Assembly: GCA_017517665.1 (NCBI GenBank)
Contig: JAFWYP010000067.1
Coordinates: 1 to 62,283, forward strand
Source: Clostridia bacterium
GTDB taxonomy: Bacteria; Bacillota; Clostridia; Oscillospirales; Acutalibacteraceae
Length of the DNA: 62,283 nucleotides
Reading direction: 5' to 3'
The notes beneath the pieces were generated by a model. That model was not told the DNA's origin. It ran no database searches and worked only from the letters and a program-made list of their open reading frames with translations. The translations under genes and the position numbers were made by a program. The first letter of the stretch is position 1; every line of letters begins with the position of its first letter. This document shows positions 62,099-62,283 of this stretch, piece after piece.

Positions 62099-62283
62099 TT
62101 GACGGCGCTTTATATATTAATCGCAATTATAGCGTTTTTTGTTCTTTTACTCTCTGTGAAATTTGTTATAACCGTTCATTATGAGGACGATGTTGCGGTT
62201 TCTGTCGGTTGGCTTTTCTTAAAGTTTGATATTCTTCCTAAAAAAGAAAAAGAAGATAAACCCAAAAAAGAAAAGAAAAAGAA
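62099..62283 (+). CDS. DUF2953-like membrane protein, 3'-truncated
   Basis: TTG 62099 behind AAGGAG opens a frame that is unbroken to the window end: TALYILIAIIAFFVLLLSVK (one membrane helix), then ITVHYEDDVAVSVGWLFLKF and a Lys/Glu-rich charged stretch. This is the start of the DUF2953/YtfI type, which follows scpB and precedes gerW/ytfJ in many Clostridia. At least 61 residues lie in the window. The assignment is from the opening pattern and gene order. Confidence 0.75.
   Translation, partial: MTALYILIAIIAFFVLLLSVKFVITVHYEDDVAVSVGWLFLKFDILPKKEKEDKPKKEKKK

Overview
The window is a 62 kb piece of an AT-rich bacterial chromosome. I infer a low-GC Gram-positive, endospore-forming Clostridia member, probably an uncultured gut Oscillospiraceae/Ruminococcaceae-type anaerobe. 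The reasons are spoIIGA-sigE, a T-box in front of alaS, cdaA-cdaR, AGGAGG ribosome-binding sites, frequent TTG/GTG starts, small Phe/Ile/Lys-rich proteins and many glycosidases. No phage, insertion sequence, CRISPR array or rRNA was seen. The first gene enters from the left edge and the last runs off the right edge. No gene-free stretch exceeds 300 bases; the longest, about 280 bases before alaS, is filled by a T-box leader.

Region 1 (1-24.6 kb) is mainly carbohydrate-related. It has a solute-binding lipoprotein followed by a GH27-type glycosidase with an inserted beta-rich domain, a sialidase-fold protein and an SPFH/zinc-ribbon protein. A MATE exporter, a GNAT-like acyltransferase and a metallophosphoesterase come next. 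Two leftward operons follow: nnr, a lipoprotein and a GH63/GH37-like glycosidase; and, after rightward pgm-cotH, a domain-permuted GH3 beta-glucosidase with a GH43 enzyme. Then come DUF4186, tRNA-Ala(GGC), a DMP19-like protein and an MgtC-like membrane protein.

Region 2 (24.6-44.1 kb) is the most unusual part. It holds a DivIVA-like protein paired with a membrane protein resembling a SipW-type signal peptidase that lacks the catalytic serine. A GntR/YtrA-ABC-permease operon follows, then a plant-GH3-type acyl-adenylating enzyme paired with a secreted LCAT-like hydrolase whose nucleophile elbow carries Cys. Next are spoIIGA-sigE, with a 22-bp-spaced promoter like that of Bacillus spoIIG, and a cluster of aldo/keto reductase, SGNH hydrolase, orphan EIIC-like transporter, ceramidase-like secreted enzyme and RodA/FtsW-family protein. 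The region ends with a 719-aa fusion of an ECF-sigma-like module, one membrane segment, WG repeats and an SH3 domain.

Region 3 (44.1-62.3 kb) is conserved housekeeping DNA read to the right: T-box-alaS-HIT-phosphoribosyltransferase-comEC-holA-rnmV-like-ispF, then cdaA-cdaR. After a terminator come a lipoprotein with FG-GAP-like repeats, a response regulator and histidine kinase, DUF1385, prmC, an M50 protease, scpA, scpB and the start of a DUF2953-like gene, mostly packed with short overlaps.

The best candidates for undescribed biology are the sigma-like/WG/SH3 transmembrane fusion and the DivIVA-like plus pseudo-signal-peptidase pair. All functions are assigned by reading motifs and domain order; no database search was possible.
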